A stretch of DNA of 64,000 bases from an uncultured Clostridia bacterium (GTDB taxonomy: Bacteria; Bacillota; Clostridia; Christensenellales; Aristaeellaceae). This document shows positions 33,560-42,431 of the stretch, one piece after another (within the stretch, counting starts at the first letter, position 1; every line of letters starts with the position of its first letter). Made by a program: the position numbers and the translations under genes. The notes beneath the pieces are model-generated. The model made no database searches and was not told the origin of the DNA. It worked only from the letters and a program-made list of their open reading frames with translations. The stretch lies in assembly GCA_946414315.1 (NCBI GenBank), contig CAMKNZ010000003.1:93202-157201 (forward strand). The letters are read 5' to 3'.

Positions 33560-33749
33560 AGCAAATCGTCCTTTCTGTATGTCTTCCGGAATACAAATTG
33601 TACTTCCAATGTATTAAATCTATCGAATTCCAACCAAATCCTGCATCGTAATTTTAACTGCTCTTTTTGCACACTTCCATGCGTATCATGCTTGAAAGTA
33701 TGCAAATCTTGCTTTCTGCAAAAATCCTGTTGCAAACTGCAAAAAATGT

Positions 33750-33782
33750 AAAAAAGTAGGAAGAAATCGCTTTCTTCCTACT
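33750..33782 (-). terminator. Terminator of the peptidoglycan-binding protein gene
   Basis: Read leftward: AGTAGGAAGAAA-GCGA-TTTCTTCCTACT followed by TTTTT, 25 bases past the stop. Confidence 0.8.
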
Positions 33783-33806
33783 GATTCAGTCCTTTTGGCC
33801 CGCCTT

Positions 33807-34538
33807 TTATTCCGCGTTGTTCGGTTCGGCGCCGTGCAGGTCAAAGCACATTTCAATCCCGGCTGTTTCCAGCCAGTCCGCCTTGAATTCCAGCGTTTTG
33901 ACCGAATCCGGCCTGCCTTTGGCATCCGTCAGGTTTGCTTCCGTTTCAGCCCAGCCCTGTTCGAAGATTTCCCGCTGTTTTGGCGCGGTCTCTTCGTCCT
34001 CCTGCTCCCACTCGTCATACAGGTATCCGATCTGCTCCAGCCAGAATTCCTGAATCCGCTTCAGCACGACCCTTTTCAGCCCTTCCGGCACGGTTCTCCC
34101 CTTGCCGGGGTTCAGCAGATCCCTCAGGGCTTTCCCCTCCTCATGGCGGTAGCAGTAATCAAAGCCGTAGGCCGCGCTCTCGTTATGGGCGCAGGACATC
34201 ACCGGATCCTCCAGGTCTTCCGGGTCCACGCCGGATTCCGTCCCGTTGCCCAGCGCCAGGTGCCACAGGTCGTTCAGGTCGTCCAGGAACGCCCGGTCCG
34301 CCCGGCCGTTCTGCTTCTTTCCCCAGTACTGCTGCAGCTTCTTCACGGCCGCCACGGTTTTTTTGCCGTAGATGCCGTCCGCGCTGCCTTCCAGCACGCC
34401 CAGGTCGATCATCTGCTGCTGCAGTTCCTTTACTTCCTCTCCCCTGCTGCCCTTCTTCAGGTCCGCGCAGGCGGAAACAGCCGCCAGCAGCACCAGCACG
34501 GCAGCCAGGATTCCGGACAGGATACGCGCCTTTTTCAT
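33807..34538 (-). CDS. Secreted protein with peptidoglycan-binding (PG_binding_1) domain
   Basis: 243 residues; I use the ATG (MKKARIL) with GGGTGAG upstream, a GTG three codons earlier being the alternative. The signal peptide is ILSGILAAVLVLLAAVSACA. Residues 30-75 are a PG_binding_1 unit (LKKGSRGEEVKELQQQMIDLGVLEGSADGIYGKKTVAAVKKLQQYWG). The remainder (residues 80-243) is acidic with scattered Cys and Trp, not recognised. Likely bound to the cell wall. Shares the symmetric promoter region at 34565 with the divergent GH31 gene. Confidence 0.78.
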   Translation of the reverse strand: MKKARILSGILAAVLVLLAAVSACADLKKGSRGEEVKELQQQMIDLGVLEGSADGIYGKKTVAAVKKLQQYWGKKQNGRADRAFLDDLNDLWHLALGNGTESGVDPEDLEDPVMSCAHNESAAYGFDYCYRHEEGKALRDLLNPGKGRTVPEGLKRVVLKRIQEFWLEQIGYLYDEWEQEDEETAPKQREIFEQGWAETEANLTDAKGRPDSVKTLEFKADWLETAGIEMCFDLHGAEPNNAE

Positions 34539-34564
34539 TTTGCTCACCCGGTTCTTTTTTTCTC

Positions 34565-34595
34565 ATTGTATCATACGGCAAAGTGATGATACAAT
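34565..34595. promoter_or_regulatory. Symmetric face-to-face promoter pair
   Basis: ATTGTATCAT (34565-34574) and ATGATACAAT (34586-34595) form an inverted repeat. Because of the symmetry each strand reads TTGTAT, 18-base spacer, TACAAT, so one 31-base segment can serve as promoter for the GH31 gene rightward and the peptidoglycan-binding gene leftward. The arms could equally be a dimeric repressor site. Confidence 0.55.
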
Positions 34596-34631
34596 GATCC
34601 CGCCGAGAAAACAGCAAAGCGAGGAACACCC

Positions 34632-36674
34632 ATGATCCGCAGATATACCTTCGGTACGCCCCTGCCCACCGGCGCCGTCGTGAAACCCCGGCCGGCGCAG
34701 TCCGGGCCTGTGCCGTTTTTTGACGTAAAGACCGGGGAGGACGGCAGCGTTTCCTTCTCCCTCTCCCTGCACCCGGACGAGGTGATCTTCGGCCTGGGCC
34801 AGGCCGTGCGCGGCATCGACAAGCGGGGCCACCGGTATGAGAGCTGGAACAGCGACGTCTTCAACCACACCGAGGAGCGGCCCAGCCTCTACGGCAGCCA
34901 CAACTTCATCCTCTTCTTCAGCCCGGAGCGCCTGCTGGGCGTGTATCTGGATGATCCGGGAAAGGTCGTCTGGGACCTGGGCTGGGAAAAGCATGACGAA
35001 GCCGTCATCACTTCCCTCTCCGGAAACCTGGACCTGTATATCATTGAGGAAGATACCCTGACCGGCGCCGCCCGGGCCTTCCGGGAACTGACGGGCCGGA
35101 GCTATCTCCCGCCCCGCTGGGCCTTCGGCTATATCCAGAGCCGCTGGGGCTACGCCAGCGAGCAGGAGGTCCGCACCGTGGTCGATGAGCACCGGAAGCG
35201 GCATATCCCCCTGGACGGGGTCTGCCTGGATATCGACTATATGGTGGATTTCAAAAACTTCACCTGGAAGCCCGACGCCTTCCCGGACCTGAAGCAGTTC
35301 CAGGCGGAAATGAAGGAAGACCACCTCCGCCTGATTCCTATCATCGACGCGGGCATCGCGGTGCAGGAAGGCTACGCGCCCTATGACTCCGGCAAGGCCG
35401 GGGACTTCTTCTGCAAAAAGGAGGACGGCAGCGACTTTGTCGCCGCGGTCTGGCCGGGGCGTTGCTGCTTCCCGGACTTCCTGCGGGAGGACGCCCGCCG
35501 CTGGTTCGGGGACCTTTACCGTCCCCTGCTGGAGGCCGGCATCGAGGGCTTCTGGAACGACATGAACGAGCCTGCCCTCTTCTATTCCGACGAGGGCGTG
35601 GCCGACGCCTTCGCGAAGGTGGAGGCTATCCGGGGCGGCGAGGTGGACTTTGAAACCACCTGGTGGCTGAAGGACGCCTTCAACGGCATCGCCAACAATA
35701 TGGACGACTACCGGCGGTTTTACCACCTGGTGGACGGAAAGCCCGTCCGCCACGACCGGGTGCACAACCTCTACGGCGCCGGCATGACCAGGGCCACGGC
35801 GGACGGTTTCCGCCGCTTCAGCCCGGATCAGCGCCTGCTGCTCTTCTCCCGCAGCTCCTTCATCGGGGCCCACCGGGACGGCGGCATCTGGCAGGGGGAC
35901 AATTTCTCCTGGTGGAGCCACCTGAAGATGGCGGTCCAGATGCTCCCGGGCCTCAACCTCTGCGGTTTCCTCTATACCGGCTGCGACCTGGGCGGCTTCG
36001 GCTGCAACGTCACGGAGGACCTGCTGGAGCGCTTCCTCCAGCTGGGCGTCTTCACGCCCCTGATGCGCAACCACTCCGCCCTCCACACCCGGGAGCAGGA
36101 GATCTACCGCTTCTCCTCCTGGGAGATCATGCGGGACACCGTCTCCGTCCGCTACGCCCTGCTGCCCTGGCTCTACAGCGAGTTCATGAAGGCCGCCCTG
36201 CGGAACGAAATGCTTTTCCGTCCCCTGGCCTTCGACTACCCCGCCGATTCCCGGGCCCTTCACGTCCAGGACCAGCTCATGCTGGGCGAAGGCTGCATGA
36301 TCGCCCCGGTATACGAGCAGAACGCCGCCGGCCGGTATGTCTACCTGCCGGAGGATATGCTCCTCATCCGCTTCCGCTCCGGAAAGGATTATGACCTGGT
36401 CCCCCTGGCAAAGGGCGACCACTGGATTGACCTGGCCCTGAACGAGTTCCCGCTCTTTGTGAAAAAGAACCGCGCGGTGCTCCTCTGCCCCGGCGGGGAA
36501 AGCTCCGAGCTCCTGGACGATACCCGCTTCACCGCCCTGGGACAGATTGAGCAGGAAAGCGTATACGAACTGTACCGGGACGACGGAAAAACCGCTGCCC
36601 CGGACCTGGGCAGCGGCCTGACAAAAGTCGTATTGGCGCCTGATTCAGCGCTCTCGCGCGCAGTGATCTGCTGA
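34632..36674 (+). CDS. Glycoside hydrolase family 31 alpha-glucosidase
   Basis: 680 residues, ATG after GCGAGGAACACCC. GH31 features in order: N-terminal sandwich (residues 1-150; FGLGQAVRGIDKRGHRYESWNSD), barrel start LPPRWAFGYIQSRWGY, VCLDIDYM, nucleophile Asp in GFWNDMNEPALF, acid/base Asp in GGIWQGDNFSWW, and the closing barrel strand MLPGLNLCGFLYTGCDLGGFG. No signal peptide, so it works on imported alpha-linked oligosaccharides. Monocistronic; divergent from a cell-wall protein and stops two bases from the converging DUF362 gene. Confidence 0.95.
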   Translation: MIRRYTFGTPLPTGAVVKPRPAQSGPVPFFDVKTGEDGSVSFSLSLHPDEVIFGLGQAVRGIDKRGHRYESWNSDVFNHTEERPSLYGSHNFILFFSPERLLGVYLDDPGKVVWDLGWEKHDEAVITSLSGNLDLYIIEEDTLTGAARAFRELTGRSYLPPRWAFGYIQSRWGYASEQEVRTVVDEHRKRHIPLDGVCLDIDYMVDFKNFTWKPDAFPDLKQFQAEMKEDHLRLIPIIDAGIAVQEGYAPYDSGKAGDFFCKKEDGSDFVAAVWPGRCCFPDFLREDARRWFGDLYRPLLEAGIEGFWNDMNEPALFYSDEGVADAFAKVEAIRGGEVDFETTWWLKDAFNGIANNMDDYRRFYHLVDGKPVRHDRVHNLYGAGMTRATADGFRRFSPDQRLLLFSRSSFIGAHRDGGIWQGDNFSWWSHLKMAVQMLPGLNLCGFLYTGCDLGGFGCNVTEDLLERFLQLGVFTPLMRNHSALHTREQEIYRFSSWEIMRDTVSVRYALLPWLYSEFMKAALRNEMLFRPLAFDYPADSRALHVQDQLMLGEGCMIAPVYEQNAAGRYVYLPEDMLLIRFRSGKDYDLVPLAKGDHWIDLALNEFPLFVKKNRAVLLCPGGESSELLDDTRFTALGQIEQESVYELYRDDGKTAAPDLGSGLTKVVLAPDSALSRAVIC

Positions 36675-36676
36675 AA

Positions 36677-37834
36677 TCACTTCTTCGCAAACATCCCGTG
36701 ATATACCGTGATCGCTTTGGCCGGGCACATCTCCTGGCAGCAGTAGCAGCGGATGCACTTTTTGTAATCATAGACGGCCTTTTTGCCGTTTCCTGACTTC
36801 ACGGCCTTCTCCGGAACGGGGCAGGCCTTTTCACACAGCCCGCAGGCCACGCACTTCTTCCTGTCCACCTTCGGCCGGTCCTGCAGGAAGGGCAGCAGGG
36901 GCATCAGCTTCATGAAAAAGCTCCGGCTGAGTTTATCCCGCCGCACGTCGAAGTCCGGCTGGCCGTATTTTTCCGCCGCCCGGGCGCAGGTGATCTCCCC
37001 TTCCGGGGTCAGGATCCGGATCCGGTCCGCGTTCATGGTCCCCAGCCCGGCCCGCTCCCCGCTCACGCAGGTGGGCACCGTCGCCGGGTTCAGGCTGATC
37101 AGGGCGCAGAACACGGTGTCCATCGCCACCGGGTCCGCGGAAAACAGCATCACGTTCATCGCCCGGGGCACGCCGGAGGTGGGGCCGTTCCCTTCCATGG
37201 CAGTGATCCCGTCCATGATGTGCAGCCGGGGCTTCACGCACAGGTTCAGGTCCGCCAGCATATCCGCGAAGACCTCGCTGGAGGGGTACTGGGCATGGCC
37301 CACCGCCTTCTTCGCGCCGCAGACGCAGCCGTAGAGGTTCTTCACCCCGCCGGTGATCCGCTCCAGGGCGTGGGTCTTCATCTTGCACAGGTTGATCAGG
37401 GCGTCGGCTTCCTGCACGCCTTTGCACAGATAAAAGCTGTGGGCTGTCTTTCCCTCCGGGAAGCGCACCACGCTGCCGGCGTCAAAGTCCGCCTTTTCCA
37501 GGTGCCACTTTTCCGCCGCCTCGCTGATGCCGGATACGTCCGCCGCCTTCTCCGGCGTGGTCACCGGGTTGCCCGGGCTGTCGCCGTAGGAAAGATGCGC
37601 ATATCCCGCCTCCCGCAGGAGCCGGCACACCGCGGAGAACACCGCCGGGTGCGTGGTGATCGCCTTCTGGGGCAGCGCCCCGGACAGCAGGTTCGGCTTG
37701 AGCAGGATCTTCTCCTCCTGTTTCACGAACGCGCCGATTCCGCCCAGCAGCTCCACGCCGGTCCGGACCGCCGCGTCCACCTCCGCCTGGCCGTAGCTGC
37801 TTACCGGCACCAGGGCGACTGTACTCATATCCAT
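36677..37834 (-). CDS. DUF362 protein with two 4Fe-4S clusters
   Basis: 385 residues; ATG (MDMSTVALV) nine bases after AAAGGA. Residues 1-290 are a DUF362 domain (EEKILLKPNLL, INLCKMKTHALERITGGVKNLYGCV, MDGITAMEGNGPTSG). The C-terminus is a ferredoxin domain with two CxxCxxCxxxCP motifs (CVACGLCEKACP and CIRCYCCQEMCP). Members are thought to transfer electrons in the cytoplasm; the physiological partner is not evident from neighbours. Confidence 0.9.
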   Translation of the reverse strand: MDMSTVALVPVSSYGQAEVDAAVRTGVELLGGIGAFVKQEEKILLKPNLLSGALPQKAITTHPAVFSAVCRLLREAGYAHLSYGDSPGNPVTTPEKAADVSGISEAAEKWHLEKADFDAGSVVRFPEGKTAHSFYLCKGVQEADALINLCKMKTHALERITGGVKNLYGCVCGAKKAVGHAQYPSSEVFADMLADLNLCVKPRLHIMDGITAMEGNGPTSGVPRAMNVMLFSADPVAMDTVFCALISLNPATVPTCVSGERAGLGTMNADRIRILTPEGEITCARAAEKYGQPDFDVRRDKLSRSFFMKLMPLLPFLQDRPKVDRKKCVACGLCEKACPVPEKAVKSGNGKKAVYDYKKCIRCYCCQEMCPAKAITVYHGMFAKK

Positions 37835-37927
37835 CCGGTTCATTCCTTTGGTTTCACAGAATAACGTTATTGTACCCATAACCCCCGTTTCAGGCAAGTG
37901 GACCGCCTCTCCGCCTCAAATTACTTC

Positions 37928-37958
37928 TTGACTTAGAGTTGGGTATAAAGATTACAAT
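37928..37958 (+). promoter_or_regulatory. MerR-type promoter with 19-base spacer
   Basis: TTGACT, 19-base spacer, TACAAT. CTTAGAG follows the -35 box, as in NmlR/AdhR-type operators, and the spacer length is the hallmark of promoters activated by DNA-distorting MerR proteins. Serves the epimerase gene 34 bases downstream. The second half-site (GTATAAAG) is only weakly symmetric. Confidence 0.5.
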
Positions 37959-37991
37959 ATAAGAAAAAACGGCATAAAGGAGACTGAAAAG

Positions 37992-39014
37992 ATGAAGGCA
38001 TTGTTTATCGGCGGCACGGGCACCATCAGCATGGCCATCGTCCGGCGCCTGGCGGAAAAGACCGACTGGGAAGTCTGGCTCCTGAACAGGGGCCGCCGCG
38101 CGGCGGACCTGCCGGAAGGCGTCCGTACGATCACCGCGGACATCAGCAACGAAAAGGACGTGGCGGAAAAGCTGAAGGATATGACCTTCGACACCGTCTG
38201 CGAGTTCATCGGCTTCACCGTGGACCAGGTGGAGCGGGACTGGCGCCTGTTTAAAGATAAAACCCGCCAGTATATCTATATCTCCTCCGCCTCGGCCTAC
38301 CTCAAGCCCGCGGCGGGCTACGTCATCACCGAGGGCACGACCCTGGCGAACCCCTACTGGGAATACTCCCGCAACAAGATCGCCTGCGAGGAGTTCCTGA
38401 TGAAAAAGCACCGGGAGGAAGGTTTCCCGGTGACCATCGTCCGGCCCAGCCACACCTATGACGAGCGCAGCGTCCCCATGGCCGTCCACGGAAAGAACGG
38501 CTCCTGGCAGGTCATCCGCCGCATTCAGCAGGGCAAGCCCGTGATCATCCCGGGCGACGGTTCCTCCCTGTGGACCCTGACTTTCAACACGGACTTTGCC
38601 CGGGGCTTCGTGGGCCTCATGGGCAACCGCCACGCCATCGGCGAGGCCTTCCAGATCACCGGGGACGAAACCCTGACCTGGGACCAGGTCTACCGGACCG
38701 TAGCGGACGCTCTGGGCGTGAAGCTCGTGCCCTGCCATGTCTCCGCAGACTTCCTGGCCGCCACCGGAAAGAAATACGGCTATGACTACGCCGGGGAGCT
38801 CCTGGGCGACAAGTCCGTCTCCGTGGTCTTTGACAACCGGAAACTGAAAAGGGCCGTCCCCGATATGAAGACAGCCGTACCTTTCCATGTGGGCGTACGC
38901 AAAGCCCTGGACTATATCCTTGCCCATCCGGAATGCCAGCGGGAAGACCCGGATTTCGACGCTTACACTGACAGGGTCGTCGCCGCGCTGGAAAAGGCGA
39001 AAGCGGAAGTATAA
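37992..39014 (+). CDS. NAD-dependent epimerase/dehydratase family protein
   Basis: 340 residues, ATG 11 bases after AAAGGAGA. Extended short-chain dehydrogenase: nucleotide loop LFIGGTGTISMAIVRRL; the central YIYISSASAY and the YSRNKIACEEFL segment, in which Tyr and Lys form the YxxxK-type pair. The substrate domain follows (RPSHTYDERSVPMAV). Acts on a nucleotide sugar or similar carbonyl compound. Its promoter looks MerR-controlled, unusual for a housekeeping epimerase, so detoxification of an aldehyde is possible. The stop abuts the converging M29 gene with no gap. Confidence 0.88.
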   Translation: MKALFIGGTGTISMAIVRRLAEKTDWEVWLLNRGRRAADLPEGVRTITADISNEKDVAEKLKDMTFDTVCEFIGFTVDQVERDWRLFKDKTRQYIYISSASAYLKPAAGYVITEGTTLANPYWEYSRNKIACEEFLMKKHREEGFPVTIVRPSHTYDERSVPMAVHGKNGSWQVIRRIQQGKPVIIPGDGSSLWTLTFNTDFARGFVGLMGNRHAIGEAFQITGDETLTWDQVYRTVADALGVKLVPCHVSADFLAATGKKYGYDYAGELLGDKSVSVVFDNRKLKRAVPDMKTAVPFHVGVRKALDYILAHPECQREDPDFDAYTDRVVAALEKAKAEV

Positions 39015-40253
39015 TCAGATCGCGAAGTTGCCGTTCACAAAGACCGGGATCTCTTTTCCGTCGTGGGTCGTCCCGACGATGGACAGGTCCGCGGTACCGA
39101 TCATAAAGTCGTCATGCTGCATGGAGTAGTTGAGCCCGTGGGCCTCCAGCTCCTCCCGCGTCATGTCCTGCCCGCCCTCCAGGCACTCGGGGTACGCTTC
39201 CCCGAAGGCCAGGTGGCAGCGGGCGTTTTCATCGAACAGGGTATTGTAGAACAGCACGTTCATATCGGAGATCGCGGACTGATAAGGCACCAGGGCGACC
39301 TCGCCGAAATAGCTTGCGCCCTCGTCCAGCGTCACCGCTTCCTTCAGGAACTCCTCGCCCTTCTCGGCGTGGAGCTCCACGATCTTCCCGTCCTTCACCA
39401 CAAAGTGGAACCCGTCCACGATGTTCCCGCTCTCCACCAGCGGCAGCGCGGCGTAGACCACGCCGTTGACGCCGGTCTTCTTCGGCGCGGTGAAGATCTC
39501 CTCCGTGGGCATGTTGGCCACAAAGGTCTGGCCTTTGGGCGTGTCGGAGGCTCCCGCCGCCCACAGGTGGCCTTCCGGCAGTTCCACCGTCAGGTCCGTG
39601 CCCAGGGAATTGGTATAGTGCAGGCTTTTGAAGCGCAGCTCGTTGAGCCTGTTCTTCCGCTTCTCCAGCAGCGCCAGGTGCTCCTTCCAGCGCTCCACGG
39701 CCTTCCCGTCGCCGGTGATCCGCACGGCGGTGAAAATCGCCTCCCACAGCTTTTCCATGGCCTCGTTCTCCGGAATGCCGGGGAACACTTTTTTTGCCCA
39801 GGCCGGAATCGGGAGGGAGGCCACGCACCAGGGCACCGTATTGGACATCAGCAGCTTCCGGTATTTTTCCAGCGGCTTTTCCGCCGCCCGGGCCACCCGG
39901 GTCATCCGTCCCGGATCCACGCCCCGCATCAGTTCCGGATCGTTGCCCCCGATGGACAGGCTGGCGGCGCCGCTCTCGGCCATATCGGTAAAGAAGCGGG
40001 TCCGCCATTCCGGAAACTCGTCAAAGACCGCGTCGTCCGCCCGCAGGTACTTTTCCCGCGCCAGCAGCGGATCGCTCCAGTCCATGACTACCTCGCGGCA
40101 GCCCGCGTCGTAGGCCGCGGACGCGCACATCCGCGCGAACCAGGCGTTTTCCACCGAGCAGGCGATCTTCACTGTCTGCCCCTTCTGCACGTTCAGGCCG
40201 ATCTCGATCAGCAGTTTCGCGTATTCCTTCAGTTTGGCTTCCCTGTTTTCCAT
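39015..40253 (-). CDS. M29-family metalloaminopeptidase
   Basis: 412 residues, ATG after AAAGGAGTATCAAC. Recognised by MENREAKLKEYAKLLIEIGLNVQKGQ, the double-glycine WAAGASDTPKGQTFVANMPTEEIFTAPKK segment, and the metal-binding end (DGASYFGEVALVP-like, CHLAFGEAYPEC, HDDFMIG). M29 enzymes remove N-terminal residues from peptides using two divalent metal ions. Third gene of a leftward run behind the YdcF-like and channel genes, with 18 bases to the channel stop. Confidence 0.93.
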   Translation of the reverse strand: MENREAKLKEYAKLLIEIGLNVQKGQTVKIACSVENAWFARMCASAAYDAGCREVVMDWSDPLLAREKYLRADDAVFDEFPEWRTRFFTDMAESGAASLSIGGNDPELMRGVDPGRMTRVARAAEKPLEKYRKLLMSNTVPWCVASLPIPAWAKKVFPGIPENEAMEKLWEAIFTAVRITGDGKAVERWKEHLALLEKRKNRLNELRFKSLHYTNSLGTDLTVELPEGHLWAAGASDTPKGQTFVANMPTEEIFTAPKKTGVNGVVYAALPLVESGNIVDGFHFVVKDGKIVELHAEKGEEFLKEAVTLDEGASYFGEVALVPYQSAISDMNVLFYNTLFDENARCHLAFGEAYPECLEGGQDMTREELEAHGLNYSMQHDDFMIGTADLSIVGTTHDGKEIPVFVNGNFAI

Positions 40254-40271
40254 GTTGATACTCCTTTGTCT

Positions 40272-42416
40272 TTAGTGGTTGCTGAAGACGATCAGCTTGT
40301 CTTCGGCGGTGAGGGTCACGGTCTGCTGGTCCCGGGCGCCGCCGAACAGGGTCACCTTGCCCCGGGTGTCGATGTAGCCCAGGAGCATGGCGAAGTCCAT
40401 CTCGGAGCCCCAGAACCGGCGGGAGGCCTCATAGACCGAGCGGATGACCGTATCCACCGGCGTGTTCTTCGGCGGCAGCTCGCTGAAGTATTCGCCGGCC
40501 TTCTTGATATAGATCTCGATGCCGTCGTAGACCGCCGTTTCCATATCGTCATAGTCCATGATGTCGGCGTAGAGGTTATACCGGGCAAAGTCCTCGCTGA
40601 TCTGGGTGACCATCTTGCTGATGTACCGGTTGGAAATGACCACGTTGTCCACGTCGTAGCTGCGGACCAGGTCCACATGGCGGGGATCCATGACCTCCGC
40701 GATGATGTCCACGTTGAAGTTCACGTTCCGCTTGTTGACCCTCGCCCGGTTGATCACGTCCTTGGCGTAGATCAGGAAGGTCATCATCTTCGCGTCGATA
40801 TCGTCGTCCGGCACCGTGTCGTCCGAGAGGATCAGGATGCTGGAATTGTCCGGATGCTCGTACACGAAGTCCTTGATGATGTCCGCGATCTTGTCCCGCT
40901 CGATGATCCGGGCGGGCACGCAGTTCTCCACAAACTTGTACCGGCTGTAGAAATTCTCCCGCTGCAGCTTTTCCTCGTCGTCCACGACCGTGACGTGCAC
41001 GATCTGCGGATGCTTCTCGTTGGTCCACTCGCTGCAGAAGTTCTCGTAGCCGTCCATGACGTTGGAGATCTTGCTGTTGGAGCCCAGGATCAGCACATGC
41101 TTCTCCGGCAGCCAGTAATCCTTGTTCAGCCCCACCGGGCAGGTGCCCATGGCCCGGTCGGAAGCGATGTCGATATCCTTATCGCTGTCCGCCATGTAGT
41201 AGAAGAAGTCTTCCCGGGTCATCTCGTCCTTGATAAACAGCAGCGGCAGCGCCCGCCGGTGGGTATTCAGGTATGTCTCCGCAAAGTCGATGTCACTGGC
41301 CGGCCTGGCCTGGGAACGGGCAAAGAAGGACGTGCCCTTGTTGGAGAACAGGCTGCTGTAGACCTTGTTCAGTTCCGGCATCAGGGAGAACTGGCTCAGC
41401 AGCTGGCCCATGACCGTGTGCACCCGGAAGGGCACCACCCGGCACTTGTCCAGGTTCAGCTTCGCCCGGATGATCTTGTCCACCAGGTCGCCGGTCCATT
41501 CGTTCTCGATCTCCACGACCACCTTCTGGTTGTCCGCGGACAGCACGTTGCTGGCGATGTCCACCACCTGGATCAGGGTCTTCACCGTCCGGTTGTCGCC
41601 CTTCTCCGTCTCTTCGTCGGAAGAGGCGCCCTCCCGGATCGCGCTGCGCAGGTCCTTGCCCAGGATGATGATCGACTTGGCCTTGTTCAGCTGGATATTG
41701 TTCAGGTGCACGGCGGAGAAGACGTCGCCCTCCCGGACCACCACCGCCACGTTGTTCCGCAGCTTATGTTTATGCATATAGAAGAACTTTTTCAGCCGGG
41801 GCATCTGGCGGACCGATTCCTCCAGCGCCGCGTTTTCCCGCTCAATGGTATCCGCCAGCCGCTCGTTGATCTCGTCCAGGATCGCCTCCCGGTTGCCTTC
41901 CGACAGGACCACCACCTTCTGCCAGGTCCGGCAGTAGAGCAGGTCGTTGATGATCTCCGAGGCCCGGGTGTTCCAGCCCAGCACCGCCACATGGCCCGAG
42001 ATCCGCAGCTTGATGGAGTTCGCGTTGGCGTTCTCGATCAGGTTGGAGACCACGTTCGTGGCGTAACCGATCAGGGCGCCGGTGAAGGTGATCATGCAGA
42101 CCACGATCACCACCAGGCAGAAGATGATCAGGAAGAGGTTTGCGCCGGACAGATCAGTAATCACCGACTCGATACAGCCCGCGTCCAGGATCATCGTGAA
42201 GGTGTGGTAAACTGCGGTGAAGAACCCGGTGTTTTCATTGCCGGGAACCGCGAACGCGCTGATAATCCACGCGGCCAGCAGCACAAGCAGCACGTTCACA
42301 AAGAGGATCACCATCAGCATCATGCTGTGGGGCTTGCGGCTGAAGCGGAAGCTCTCCCACTCATGGAGGAAGTTCAGCGTCCTGCGGGGCAAAGAGTTTT
42401 CTGGCTTTTTGCTCAT
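40272..42416 (-). CDS. CASTOR/POLLUX-like ion channel with RCK domains
   Basis: 714 residues; ATG chosen over a GTG one codon earlier because GGAG is eight bases from it. Membrane part: MMLMVILFVNVLLVLLAAWIIS, a degenerate pore region (VYHTFTMILDAGC), then FLIIFCLVVIVVCMITFTGALIGYAT. Two TrkA-N/RCK-like nucleotide-binding halves follow: HVAVLGWNTRASEIINDLL and HVLILGSNSKISNVMDGYE. Bacterial members of this family are poorly characterised cation channels gated by ligands. Cotranscribed with a YdcF-like gene (15 bases upstream). Confidence 0.85.
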   Translation of the reverse strand: MSKKPENSLPRRTLNFLHEWESFRFSRKPHSMMLMVILFVNVLLVLLAAWIISAFAVPGNENTGFFTAVYHTFTMILDAGCIESVITDLSGANLFLIIFCLVVIVVCMITFTGALIGYATNVVSNLIENANANSIKLRISGHVAVLGWNTRASEIINDLLYCRTWQKVVVLSEGNREAILDEINERLADTIERENAALEESVRQMPRLKKFFYMHKHKLRNNVAVVVREGDVFSAVHLNNIQLNKAKSIIILGKDLRSAIREGASSDEETEKGDNRTVKTLIQVVDIASNVLSADNQKVVVEIENEWTGDLVDKIIRAKLNLDKCRVVPFRVHTVMGQLLSQFSLMPELNKVYSSLFSNKGTSFFARSQARPASDIDFAETYLNTHRRALPLLFIKDEMTREDFFYYMADSDKDIDIASDRAMGTCPVGLNKDYWLPEKHVLILGSNSKISNVMDGYENFCSEWTNEKHPQIVHVTVVDDEEKLQRENFYSRYKFVENCVPARIIERDKIADIIKDFVYEHPDNSSILILSDDTVPDDDIDAKMMTFLIYAKDVINRARVNKRNVNFNVDIIAEVMDPRHVDLVRSYDVDNVVISNRYISKMVTQISEDFARYNLYADIMDYDDMETAVYDGIEIYIKKAGEYFSELPPKNTPVDTVIRSVYEASRRFWGSEMDFAMLLGYIDTRGKVTLFGGARDQQTVTLTAEDKLIVFSNH

Positions 42417-42431
42417 CACGGTCTCTCCTTC

